Of a DNA stretch of 9,604 nt, positions 1 through 6,894 are shown piece after piece (the stretch's first letter is position 1; every line of letters begins with the position of its first letter). Source of the stretch: Deltaproteobacteria bacterium RIFCSPLOWO2_02_FULL_57_26 (lineage in GTDB: Bacteria; Desulfobacterota; Binatia; UBA9968); contig MGSI01000009.1 in NCBI GenBank assembly GCA_001798455.1, positions 1-9,604 of the forward strand, read 5' to 3'. The notes beneath the pieces are model-generated. The model was not told the DNA's origin. It did not search any database and worked only from the letters and a program-made list of their open reading frames with translations. Made by a program: the position numbers and the translations under genes.

Positions 1-2427
1 CACAACGACCTCGAGGCCGTAGGGCGGGATACCTACCACCACACCTTTTTTGAGATGCTGGGCAACTGGTCCTTCGGTGATTATTACAAGGAGGAGGCGA
101 TCGGTTGGGCCTGGGAACTCCTGACCCGGGAGTGGGGGCTTCCTCAGGAGAGACTCTGGGCCACGGTTTTTGTGGACGATGAGGCTGCGGCCAAGTTGTG
201 GCGCAAGATCACGGGCCTTCCCGATGAGCGCATCCTGCGTTTCGGGGAGGAGGACAACTTCTGGGAGATGGCCGAGACCGGCCCCTGCGGGCCCTGCAGC
301 GAGATCCACATCGATCGAGGGATCGAGGCATGCGATCGGCGCGACGGCAGCGAGCACCGCTGCCGGGTCAACGGCGACTGCGCCCGCTTCATCGAGCTGT
401 GGAACCTGGTCTTTATCCAATACAACCGCGACGCGGAAGGGAAGCTCGCGGAGCTTCCCTCCAAGCACGTGGATACGGGCATGGGCCTGGAGCGGATCGC
501 AGCGGTACTTCAGGGAGTTCTCTCCAACTATGACGTCGATTTCATGCGCGATCTGATTATCGCGACTCAAGAGGTGGCCGGGCGAAAGTACGGGAAGGAT
601 TCTACCGCGGACGTCTCGTTTCGGGTGATTGCCGATCATGCGCGGGCGGTCAGTTTTCTGGTCGCCGACGGGGTTTTCCCGAGCAACGAGGGGCGGGGCT
701 ACGTCCTCAGGAGGCTTCTCAGGCGCGCAGCCCGCCATGGGCGCATGCTCGGCTTAACGGAGCCTTTTCTCCACCGGGTCGCGGGCACTGTAACTGAGAT
801 TATGGGTGGCGCCTATCCGGAACTCCGTGGCGAACAGAAGCGTATCCACGACGCCATCCTTGGCGAGGAAGAGCGCTTTGGAGAGACTTTGGAAAAAGGT
901 CTTGTCCTGCTGGACGGGGCCGTGGCGGAGCTTAAGCGCCAGCGCCGAACAGTTCTCCCGGGAGAGGTTGTTTTCCGCCTCTACGACACCTACGGGTTTC
1001 CATTGGATCTGACGGAAGATATTCTCAGAAGCCACGGGATCGCGGTGGACCAGGCGGCTTTTGACCAGCTCATGGAGGAGCAGCGAAGTCGCGGACGCGA
1101 GGCCAGGGAATACAAGGTCTACATGAAGGCTGAGACGACGCTCGTCCCGTCGCAGCAGGTGAAATTCGTCGGCTACGACCGGCTGGAAGCGGAGTCTCGG
1201 GTCTTAGCCATCTATGCCCACGGAAAGGGTACAGAAGAGGTGGGTGAGGGGAGCGAGGCGGATGTGATCACGGCCGAAACCCCTTTTTATGGCGAGGCGG
1301 GTGGCCAGGTTGGAGATCGAGGCTTCATTGGGACCGCACGGGGCGACCAGATGGAGGTTATCGACACCCAGCATCCCACGCCGCAGATTACGGTGCATCG
1401 GGGGAGGGTGAGAAAAGGGCGCATCCAGGTCGGAGATGCCGTTTACTTGAGAGTTGATCCCAGCTACCGGCGCCGCACCATGCTCAACCATTCGGCGACT
1501 CACATCCTTCATGCCGTTCTCAGAGAGGATCTCGGTAGTCATGTCCGCCAAGCCGGCTCTCTGGTGGCGCCAGACCGGTTGCGATTTGACTTCAACCATA
1601 CTGGAGCCATTCCTGAAGAGAGGCTGGAGGCGATCGAGAAGAAGGTCAACGCGAGGATCCGCCAGGACGCCGAGGTGCGTATTGACGAGTCGGGATTCGA
1701 CGAGGCGATCCGCCAGGGCGCCCTGGCTTTCTTTGGCGAGAAGTACGGCGAGCGAGTGCGGGTGGTGAGAATCGGCGATTTTTCGGTGGAGTTGTGCGGT
1801 GGCACGCATGTCCACCGCTCCGGTGAGATCGGGATCTTTAAGCTTCAGAGCGAGGGGGGAATCGCTGCGGGCGTGAGACGGGTCGAGGCGGTGACCGGGG
1901 AGGGCGCGCTCGAGCTGATCTACAGCTACGAGCAGAGGCTCAAAGAGATCGGCGATCTGGTCCGAGCGACGCCGGAAGAGGCCCTCGAGCGCGTGAAAAA
2001 ACTGCTGCACCAGCAGAGAGAGTTGCAGAGGGAGATCGAGAGGCTCCGGTCCCAGCTGGGAAGGGACCAGATGACTAGGCTTAAGGCCAGGGAGTATAAT
2101 GGAGTCAAAGCTATTGTCGAGAAGGTCGAAAAGGTGGATGTGAATCAGCTCCGGCAGATGGCGGACGAGCTGAAGAGGGATATAGGATCAGGGATCGTCT
2201 TCCTGGTGACGGCGGGCGAAGCGACTGTGACGATGGTTTCTTCGGTGACTGCGGATTTGACCTCGCGCTATCATGCCGGAAACATCATCAAGGAAGTGGC
2301 GCCGATCGTCGGCGGAGGAGGTGGAGGGCGCGCCGACTTTGCCCAAGCCGGCGGCAAGGACCCCTCCAGGGTGGATGAGGCCTTGAGAAGGGTTTTGGAA
2401 ATCATTCGAAGACCGACCATTCCATGA
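1..2427 (+). CDS. alaS: Alanyl-tRNA synthetase, 3' part (5' end outside window)
   Basis: Charges tRNA-Ala with alanine in the cytoplasm and edits mischarged Ser/Gly. The frame is open from base 1, and the first visible residues (HNDLEAVGRDTYHHTFFEML) match an internal AlaRS class II catalytic segment. About 70-75 N-terminal codons therefore lie upstream, and the ATG at 55 is internal. The visible part is 808 residues. Catalytic-domain signatures include GNWSFGDYYKEEA and ETGPCGPCSEIH. A Cys-containing insert (ACDRRDG..HRCRVNGDC) precedes ELWNLVFIQYNRD, a variant found in several bacterial lineages. The editing-site zinc ligands are visible as HSATH (first His codon at 1489) and CGGTH (Cys codon at 1795, His codon at 1807). 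A coiled-coil-like stretch (about 1930-2080) and a C-Ala domain ending in a Gly-run plus RADFAQAGG follow. The TGA stop overlaps the ATG of the next gene. Identity is certain. Confidence 0.98.
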   Translation, partial: HNDLEAVGRDTYHHTFFEMLGNWSFGDYYKEEAIGWAWELLTREWGLPQERLWATVFVDDEAAAKLWRKITGLPDERILRFGEEDNFWEMAETGPCGPCSEIHIDRGIEACDRRDGSEHRCRVNGDCARFIELWNLVFIQYNRDAEGKLAELPSKHVDTGMGLERIAAVLQGVLSNYDVDFMRDLIIATQEVAGRKYGKDSTADVSFRVIADHARAVSFLVADGVFPSNEGRGYVLRRLLRRAARHGRMLGLTEPFLHRVAGTVTEIMGGAYPELRGEQKRIHDAILGEEERFGETLEKGLVLLDGAVAELKRQRRTVLPGEVVFRLYDTYGFPLDLTEDILRSHGIAVDQAAFDQLMEEQRSRGREAREYKVYMKAETTLVPSQQVKFVGYDRLEAESRVLAIYAHGKGTEEVGEGSEADVITAETPFYGEAGGQVGDRGFIGTARGDQMEVIDTQHPTPQITVHRGRVRKGRIQVGDAVYLRVDPSYRRRTMLNHSATHILHAVLREDLGSHVRQAGSLVAPDRLRFDFNHTGAIPEERLEAIEKKVNARIRQDAEVRIDESGFDEAIRQGALAFFGEKYGERVRVVRIGDFSVELCGGTHVHRSGEIGIFKLQSEGGIAAGVRRVEAVTGEGALELIYSYEQRLKEIGDLVRATPEEALERVKKLLHQQRELQREIERLRSQLGRDQMTRLKAREYNGVKAIVEKVEKVDVNQLRQMADELKRDIGSGIVFLVTAGEATVTMVSSVTADLTSRYHAGNIIKEVAPIVGGGGGGRADFAQAGGKDPSRVDEALRRVLEIIRRPTIP

Positions 2428-2849
2428 AAATCCACACGGAAAAGCTGGTCGAAAAAACCAGAGGGTTCTGCGATATCATCGACATCACGGCGAAGGTTCA
2501 AGAGCAGGTCAAAAAAGAGAAGGTTCAAAAAGGTTTGGCGACTCTCTTCGTTTCAGGCTCCACGGCCGCCTTGACCACGCTGGAGTACGAGCCCGGGCTC
2601 GTCGAAGATATGAAGGAGTTGTTGGAGCGCTTGATTCCTGCAAACAAAAAATACCATCACGATGACCGCTGGGGCGACGACAACGGCTTTTCTCATCTAC
2701 GCGCCTCGCTCTTCGGTCCTTCGCTGCAAATACCCATCGAGAGCGGCCGGCTGCTCTTAGGTACCTGGCAGCAGATCGTACTGCTAGACTTTGACAACCG
2801 ACCCCGGACCCGCGAGGTGGCGCTCCAGATAATGGGAGAGACGGAGTGA
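2424..2849 (+). CDS. yjbQ: YjbQ/UPF0047 family protein (secondary thiamine-phosphate synthase-like)
   Basis: Small cytosolic single-domain protein of 141 aa, a normal length for the family. E. coli YjbQ shows weak thiamine-phosphate synthase activity, but the physiological role of the family is unsettled. Visible signatures are SGSTAALTTLEYEPG (residues 44-58), the polar HHDDRWGDDN (78-87) followed by SHLRASLFGPSLQIPI, and LGTWQQIVLLDFDNR (112-126). The first motif has Gly-Ser-Thr where E. coli-type members have His-Thr-Ser/Thr, so this belongs to the GSTA/EYEPG subgroup. The ATG overlaps the alaS stop (ATGA) and no strong Shine-Dalgarno site is visible, so translation is probably coupled to alaS. 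Its own TGA overlaps the GTG start of phoH. Family assignment is firm; the reaction catalysed here is not known. Confidence 0.93.
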   Translation: MKIHTEKLVEKTRGFCDIIDITAKVQEQVKKEKVQKGLATLFVSGSTAALTTLEYEPGLVEDMKELLERLIPANKKYHHDDRWGDDNGFSHLRASLFGPSLQIPIESGRLLLGTWQQIVLLDFDNRPRTREVALQIMGETE

Positions 2850-3883
2850 AAGAGGAAAAAGGTAGAAAGGTGGAGTTTGAGGGCGCGGAGGAGTCGGCTC
2901 GGCTGGAGTTCAGCGACCCCAGGCTTTTCCGCGACCTTCTCGGGCACCACGACGAGCATCTAAAGATCATTCAGCGAACCCTCGGGATCAAGCTGCGCGT
3001 GCGCGGCCTGTCGATTGAGATCGAGGGCGACACCGTCGAGGCCGAGCTCGCCGACAAGGTCCTCAAACAGCTTTACGGGCTGCTCGAAAAAGGCTACCCG
3101 GTCTATGGGAGCGATGTGGACTATGCCATCCGCATTCTGAGCGGCGACGGCAGGGCGAATCTTCAGGACATATTCCTCGACACCATCTATATCTCTGCGC
3201 ACAAGCGGGTCATCACCCCGAAGAGCGTGGCGCAAAAGGCTTACATCGACGCGATCCGCCGCTATGACATTGTCTTCGGCATTGGGCCTGCTGGGACCGG
3301 GAAGACTTATCTGGCCATGGCTATGGCCGTGGCGGAACTGGGCAAGAATCGTTACGTCCGGATCATCCTGACCCGTCCTGCGGTCGAGGCCGGAGAGAAG
3401 CTGGGGTTCTTACCCGGTGATCTGGCCGAGAAGGTCAATCCCTATTTGCGGCCGCTATATGACGCCCTGCATGATATGGTGGACTTCGATCGGGCCCACA
3501 AGATGGTGGAGCGCGGCACCATCGAGGTGGCGCCCCTGGCCTTCATGCGCGGCCGGACCCTCAATGACTCATTCGTGATTCTGGACGAGGCGCAAAACAC
3601 CACACCGGAGCAGATGAAGATGTTTCTCACCCGTTTGGGCTACGGGTCCAAGGCCGTCATCACCGGAGATGTGACCCAGATCGACCTGCCGGCGGGCAAG
3701 CCCTCAGGGCTCAAGGAGGCGTGGCGGATCCTGAAGGGAGTCGAGGGAATCCGATTTATCACCTTTACCGAAAGAGATGTGGCGCGGCATCGTCTGGTGC
3801 AGGATATCATTACCGCATACGAAAGGGACGAAGGTCAGACCGGGGCGGAAAACAGGAACCCCTCCGATAAAGCCATAAACTAG
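2846..3883 (+). CDS. phoH: PhoH-family ATPase (YbeZ/PhoH-like)
   Basis: Cytosolic P-loop ATPase of 345 aa, the usual size for bacterial PhoH/YbeZ proteins. These are tied to RNA metabolism and ribosome maturation, commonly beside the rRNA nuclease YbeY. An N-terminal KH-like segment (about residues 35-80, including GIKLRVRGLSIEIEGD) precedes the ATPase. Walker A is GPAGTGKT (147-154), Walker B is VILDEAQNT (244-252), and the conserved TGDVTQID follows at 273-280, with LTRPAVEAGEKLGFLPGD between them. The start is GTG at 2846, which overlaps the yjbQ stop as GTGA. GGGAG at 2834-2838 gives a Shine-Dalgarno site 7 nt upstream, supporting this start. The last 20 or so residues (ERDEG onward) are polar and look unstructured. 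ybeY lies about 2.4 kb downstream, separated by an inverted glcB. Only 11 nt separate this stop from the convergent glcB stop, with no terminator hairpin visible. Confidence 0.95.
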   Translation: MKEEKGRKVEFEGAEESARLEFSDPRLFRDLLGHHDEHLKIIQRTLGIKLRVRGLSIEIEGDTVEAELADKVLKQLYGLLEKGYPVYGSDVDYAIRILSGDGRANLQDIFLDTIYISAHKRVITPKSVAQKAYIDAIRRYDIVFGIGPAGTGKTYLAMAMAVAELGKNRYVRIILTRPAVEAGEKLGFLPGDLAEKVNPYLRPLYDALHDMVDFDRAHKMVERGTIEVAPLAFMRGRTLNDSFVILDEAQNTTPEQMKMFLTRLGYGSKAVITGDVTQIDLPAGKPSGLKEAWRILKGVEGIRFITFTERDVARHRLVQDIITAYERDEGQTGAENRNPSDKAIN

Positions 3884-3894
3884 GTCCGAACCGT

Positions 3895-6075
3895 TCACTG
3901 TCCCCCTTTTACCTGTATGCGGCGAGCGTGAAGCACGGGCTCGGTATAGCCGTTTGCTGCCTTTCTCCCCTTAAAGACCAGATCTAGCGCCGCCTGGAAA
4001 GCGAGGCTTTTATCAAATTGGGGCGCCATGTTTCGATAGTTCGGATCCCCCTTATTTTGCCGGTCAACAACCGCAGCCATTCTTTTGAAAGTTTCTCTCA
4101 CCTGCTGCTCGCCCGCAATCCCGTGATGGAGCCAGTTGGCGATGTGTTGACTGGAGATCCGCAGCGTAGCCCGATCTTCCATCAACGCGACATCATTGAT
4201 GTCGGGGACCTTGGAACAGCCGATTCCCTGGTCGACCCAGCGCACCACATAGCCGAGTATCCCTTGAGTATTGTTATCTAGCTCCCGTTGGATTTCCTCC
4301 GGTGTCAATTTCCTATCTAGTAACGGCGGCCCAAGGATATCCTCCAGACTGGCGCGGCCCCTCCGTGCAAGCTCTGCCTGCCTTTTTGCTACGCTCACCT
4401 TATGATAATGCAGGACGTGGAGCGTGGCGGCTGTTGGTGATGGTACCCAGGCCGTATTCGCACCGGCTTCAGGATGCGCCATCTTCGTTTCTACCATCTT
4501 GCGCATTTCGTCAGGCATCGTCCACATCCCTTTGCCAATCTGGGCCTTTCCAATAAGCCCAGTTTCGATGCCGATATCCACGTTCCAGTCTTCATAGGCG
4601 TTCATCCACGGTTGGTTCTTGATTTCCATCTTGGGTAGCATTGGGCCCAGTTCCATGCTGGTGTGGATTTCATCGCCAGTCCGGTCAAGAAAGCCGGTAT
4701 TGATAAATACGACTCTGTCTCTTGCCATGCGGATCGCTTCCTTCAGGTTAACCGTGAGCCGACGCTCCTCGTCCATAATGCCAATCTTCAGCGTATTCCT
4801 CTTCAGCCCGAGCGCGTCCTCTACCTTTTCAAACAATTCTACTGTCGCCGCCACTTCGTCTGGGCCGTGCAGTTTGGGCTTTACGATGTAGACGCTACGC
4901 GTTTGACTGTTGGTGTATTTCCCACTTCTTTTGAGATCGTGCAGGGCTGCCAGCGTCGTGACCATGGCATCGAGGAACCCCTCTGGGATTTCCTGGCCGT
5001 CTGCTGTGGTTACGGCGTCCGTGTACATGTGGATACCCACGTTCCGAACGAGCAGCAGACTCCTACCAGGTAGGGTGATGGCTTCTCCTTTTGGGTTTAT
5101 GAAGGTTTTGTCAGGATTAAGCCGCCGAGTCATTGGCCGCCCGTTCTTTTCAAACCTGGCTTCAAGCGTGCCTTTCATGATGCCGTTCCAGTGGCTATAG
5201 ACTTTTGTTTTGTCAGTTGCATCTACGGCGGCGACGGAATCTTCGCAATCTTCGATGGTCGTGATGGCTGCCTCGAGCAGCACGTCTTTCACTCCTGCGG
5301 GGTGCGCCTTTCCAATGGGATGGTCTCGATCAATTTGAATTTCTATGTGCAGTTCATTATTTTTCAGCAAAAAATTCGTTAGCTCGCTTCCTTTCTTGTT
5401 GAATCCAACAAACTTGCCGGGATCGGCTAATCCCACTTCACTGCCATCGCTAAGCGTTGCAACCAGTTGTTTTATCCCACCATGATCTTTGAGCCAGAAT
5501 CGTCTGACATCTGAGAACTTACTCCTCTCGAGGCCGACCACCTCATCTAAAAGATCCTCCGTTTTGGCGACAACCTTTGAACCCCGCACAGGGTTATAGG
5601 TTTCTCTTATCTCCGCCCCGCCTTCCTCTGGAATCACGTTCGTCCCATAAAGGGCATCATACAGGCTACCCCATCGCGCGTTGGCCGCGTTAAGCGCATA
5701 ACGGGCATTGTCCAGTGGGACCACTAGTTGTGGGCCGGACACTTTTGCTATTTCAGCATCCACATTCGCTGTGGCCACTTGGAAATTTTCACCTTCAGGA
5801 ACGAGATACCCTAGCTTTGTTAAAAATGCCTTGTATTCGTCCACGTTGATAGGCTGACGTTCTCTGGCCAGATACCACGCGTCGATCTGCTCCTGCAAAG
5901 AGTCCCGTTTCTCCAGAAGTTCCCTGTTCCTGAGGCCCAAATCATTAACGATTTTGCCCAGGGAGGCCCAAAATGCGTCTGCTTCCACGCCGGTGCCGGG
6001 TGCAATCTCGTTTCGTATCAGACGATACAATGCCTCCTTTACTTTTAGTCCACCTACTTCAACTGTGTTCGTCAT
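3895..6075 (-). CDS. glcB: Malate synthase G
   Basis: Condenses glyoxylate with acetyl-CoA to malate in the cytosol (glyoxylate/glycolate assimilation, Mg-dependent). At 726 aa it is the full length of the monomeric G isoform. The start MTNTVEVGGLKVKEAL and the PGTGV..AFW segment are typical. Visible catalytic landmarks are Arg344 in LLVRNVG, Glu436 in GIMDEERR and Asp464 in INTGFLDRTGDE (Mg and glyoxylate site), Cys620 in QGIGCSKVPDI and Asp634 in LMEDRATLRISSQ (general base). CEDSVAAVDA, HPEAGANTAWVPSPTAATLH and the C-terminal domain are intact. The ATG at 6075 has a strong Shine-Dalgarno site. No isocitrate lyase, glycolate oxidase or glcC-type regulator lies in the window, so the glyoxylate source is unknown. 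The gene lies antiparallel between phoH and ybeY and looks less G+C-rich than alaS, so it may have inserted into an older operon. It is not visibly damaged. Confidence 0.97.
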   Translation of the reverse strand: MTNTVEVGGLKVKEALYRLIRNEIAPGTGVEADAFWASLGKIVNDLGLRNRELLEKRDSLQEQIDAWYLARERQPINVDEYKAFLTKLGYLVPEGENFQVATANVDAEIAKVSGPQLVVPLDNARYALNAANARWGSLYDALYGTNVIPEEGGAEIRETYNPVRGSKVVAKTEDLLDEVVGLERSKFSDVRRFWLKDHGGIKQLVATLSDGSEVGLADPGKFVGFNKKGSELTNFLLKNNELHIEIQIDRDHPIGKAHPAGVKDVLLEAAITTIEDCEDSVAAVDATDKTKVYSHWNGIMKGTLEARFEKNGRPMTRRLNPDKTFINPKGEAITLPGRSLLLVRNVGIHMYTDAVTTADGQEIPEGFLDAMVTTLAALHDLKRSGKYTNSQTRSVYIVKPKLHGPDEVAATVELFEKVEDALGLKRNTLKIGIMDEERRLTVNLKEAIRMARDRVVFINTGFLDRTGDEIHTSMELGPMLPKMEIKNQPWMNAYEDWNVDIGIETGLIGKAQIGKGMWTMPDEMRKMVETKMAHPEAGANTAWVPSPTAATLHVLHYHKVSVAKRQAELARRGRASLEDILGPPLLDRKLTPEEIQRELDNNTQGILGYVVRWVDQGIGCSKVPDINDVALMEDRATLRISSQHIANWLHHGIAGEQQVRETFKRMAAVVDRQNKGDPNYRNMAPQFDKSLAFQAALDLVFKGRKAANGYTEPVLHARRIQVKGGQ

Positions 6076-6082
6076 TGGTTTT

Positions 6083-6090
6083 CTCCTCTT
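6083..6090 (-). promoter_or_regulatory. Shine-Dalgarno site of glcB
   Basis: On the - strand the bases read AAGAGGAG and end 7 nt before the ATG at 6075. This is a strong ribosome binding site at normal spacing and fixes the glcB start. Confidence 0.85.
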
Positions 6091-6182
6091 ACCGGATTTG
6101 TGTCTTCAGTTCAGGGTTGCCACACACCTCACTACCCTAAGCCAGAGGAAATGTCTAACTCTGCCTGGAAGCCGCCCCCAGG

Positions 6183-6210
6183 TTGACCTGACAGTACCTT
6201 ATCGGATAGT
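6183..6210 (+). promoter_or_regulatory. Candidate sigma70 promoter upstream of ybeY
   Basis: TTGACC (6183-6188; 5 of 6 to the -35 consensus) is followed after 16 nt by GATAGT (6205-6210; 4 of 6 to TATAAT). Transcription would begin near 6217, giving a leader of about 50 nt before the GTG start of ybeY. The elements overlap a 30-bp palindrome. The call rests on hexamer matching only. Confidence 0.4.
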
Positions 6211-6216
6211 GTCAGG
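6187..6216. promoter_or_regulatory. 30-bp imperfect palindrome, candidate operator
   Basis: Perfect 7-bp arms CCTGACA (6187-6193) and TGTCAGG (6210-6216) enclose 16 nt. Inside them, TA at 6195-6196 mirrors TA at 6207-6208, and C6198 mirrors G6205. The site lies in the divergent glcB/ybeY spacer and overlaps the candidate -35 and -10 for ybeY, the geometry of a repressor site. It is about 110 nt upstream of the glcB start, so it could also control glcB. No regulator gene is present in the window to assign to it. Confidence 0.45.
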
Positions 6217-6266
6217 CGCAGAATGCCGATCGGGGGCCAGCCCAATTCCTTTGGTAAGGGCTTCGC

Positions 6267-6776
6267 GTGCTCAAAGCAGAGCCGATAACAAAACCGTTCG
6301 GAGAAGCCCGCGAAGTTGTCCGCATCATGGGTGTCGATGTTAGAAATAAGGTTCCCAGGAAAAAGATTCCTATCCTTTGGCTTAAAAATACGGCGCGAAA
6401 AATCCTGGAAATTCTCAAACAGGATCGGAGCGAGCTGAGCCTTGCTCTGGTCGGAAATCGAGAGATGCAAGAGTTAAACTCCAGATATCGAAAAAAGAAT
6501 GAGCCCACGGATGTCTTGTCCTTTCCTTCAGGGGAGCGCCTTCCTATAGGCACGCAGATCCTGGGGGATGTGGTGATCTCCGTCGAGCAGGCGGAAAAAC
6601 AGGCGACGAAGAGAAAACAGAGTCTTCAAGAGGAGATGACAAGCCTGTTGGTCCACGGGATTCTCCATCTCTTGGGCTACGACCATGAACGCTCTAAGAA
6701 AGAAGCCAAAATAATGCGGGGCATGGAAAAGAAAATCCGTCGGGCGCTTTGTAGGAAGCAGGTTTTGAGGGTATAA
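6267..6776 (+). CDS. ybeY: Endoribonuclease YbeY (16S rRNA maturation / ribosome quality control)
   Basis: Zinc-dependent cytosolic endoribonuclease involved in 16S rRNA 3'-end maturation and late 70S quality control. The metal site HGILHLLGYDH is complete: His130, His134 and His140 from this start. The conserved ELNSRYRKKNEPTDVLSFP (about 69-87) and ILGDVVISVEQAE (98-110) precede it. Two starts are possible. GTG at 6267 has AAGGG 6 nt upstream and is the first start after an in-frame TAA (6255-6257), giving 169 aa. ATG at 6327 has no visible Shine-Dalgarno site but begins MGVDVRNK, like the usual YbeY N-terminus, giving 149 aa. I chose the GTG on ribosome-binding evidence. It is usually a phoH neighbour; here glcB separates the two. 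The C-terminus is Lys/Arg-rich. The stop codon lies within a TATAAT box that may serve prfB. Confidence 0.93.
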   Translation: MLKAEPITKPFGEAREVVRIMGVDVRNKVPRKKIPILWLKNTARKILEILKQDRSELSLALVGNREMQELNSRYRKKNEPTDVLSFPSGERLPIGTQILGDVVISVEQAEKQATKRKQSLQEEMTSLLVHGILHLLGYDHERSKKEAKIMRGMEKKIRRALCRKQVLRV

Positions 6777-6777
6777 T
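6749..6777 (+). promoter_or_regulatory. Candidate promoter of prfB overlapping the ybeY stop
   Basis: A perfect TATAAT (6772-6777) lies 17 nt after TTGTAG (6749-6754), which keeps the important TTG of the -35 box but matches only 3 of 6. Transcription would start near 6784, just at the first of two hairpins, giving a prfB leader of about 110 nt. The -35 is weak, so read-through from ybeY could equally supply the transcript. Confidence 0.45.
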
Positions 6778-6784
6778 TACTATA

Positions 6785-6823
6785 GCCGCTGCAGCAGACC
6801 GCTGAATACGGCTGCTGAGCGGC
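6785..6823 (+). repeat. Tandem bulged hairpin, copy 1
   Basis: This 39-nt element folds into a 12-bp stem with one bulged base. GCCGCT (6785-6790) pairs with AGCGGC (6818-6823), G6791 is bulged, and CAGCAG (6792-6797) pairs with CTGCTG (6812-6817). The loop is 14 nt. A second copy of equal length and same design begins 48 nt later. No T-run follows, so it is not an obvious intrinsic terminator. Confidence 0.65.
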
Positions 6824-6832
6824 AGGACAATC

Positions 6833-6871
6833 GCGGCTACAGCGGATCGGCCACGCCGACCGCTGAGCCGC
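6833..6871 (+). repeat. Tandem bulged hairpin, copy 2
   Basis: This 39-nt element has the same architecture as copy 1. GCGGCT (6833-6838) pairs with AGCCGC (6866-6871), A6839 is bulged, and CAGCGG (6840-6845) pairs with CCGCTG (6860-6865). An extra inner stem forms from TCGGC (6847-6851) and GCCGA (6855-6859). By position, 26 of 39 bases match copy 1. Pairs 3/37 (C-G to G-C) and 12/29 (A-T to G-C) differ in a compensatory way. The element ends 23 nt before the prfB ATG and 12 nt before its Shine-Dalgarno site. Confidence 0.65.
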
Positions 6872-6894
6872 AATACATTTGTCAGGGGCACTGA

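Noticed and set aside
1204..2010. A 268-aa open frame on the - strand inside alaS.
   Set aside because: It lies wholly antisense to unmistakable AlaRS coding sequence, shows no family motif, and is typical of G+C-rich shadow frames.
4663..5073. A 136-aa + strand open frame inside glcB, and several shorter ones nearby.
   Set aside because: These are antisense to conserved malate synthase motifs, with no recognisable domain or good ribosome binding site.
6785..6871. The two hairpins as rho-independent terminators of ybeY.
   Set aside because: Neither is followed by a T-run (next bases AGGACAATC and AATACATTT), and both lie close upstream of prfB.
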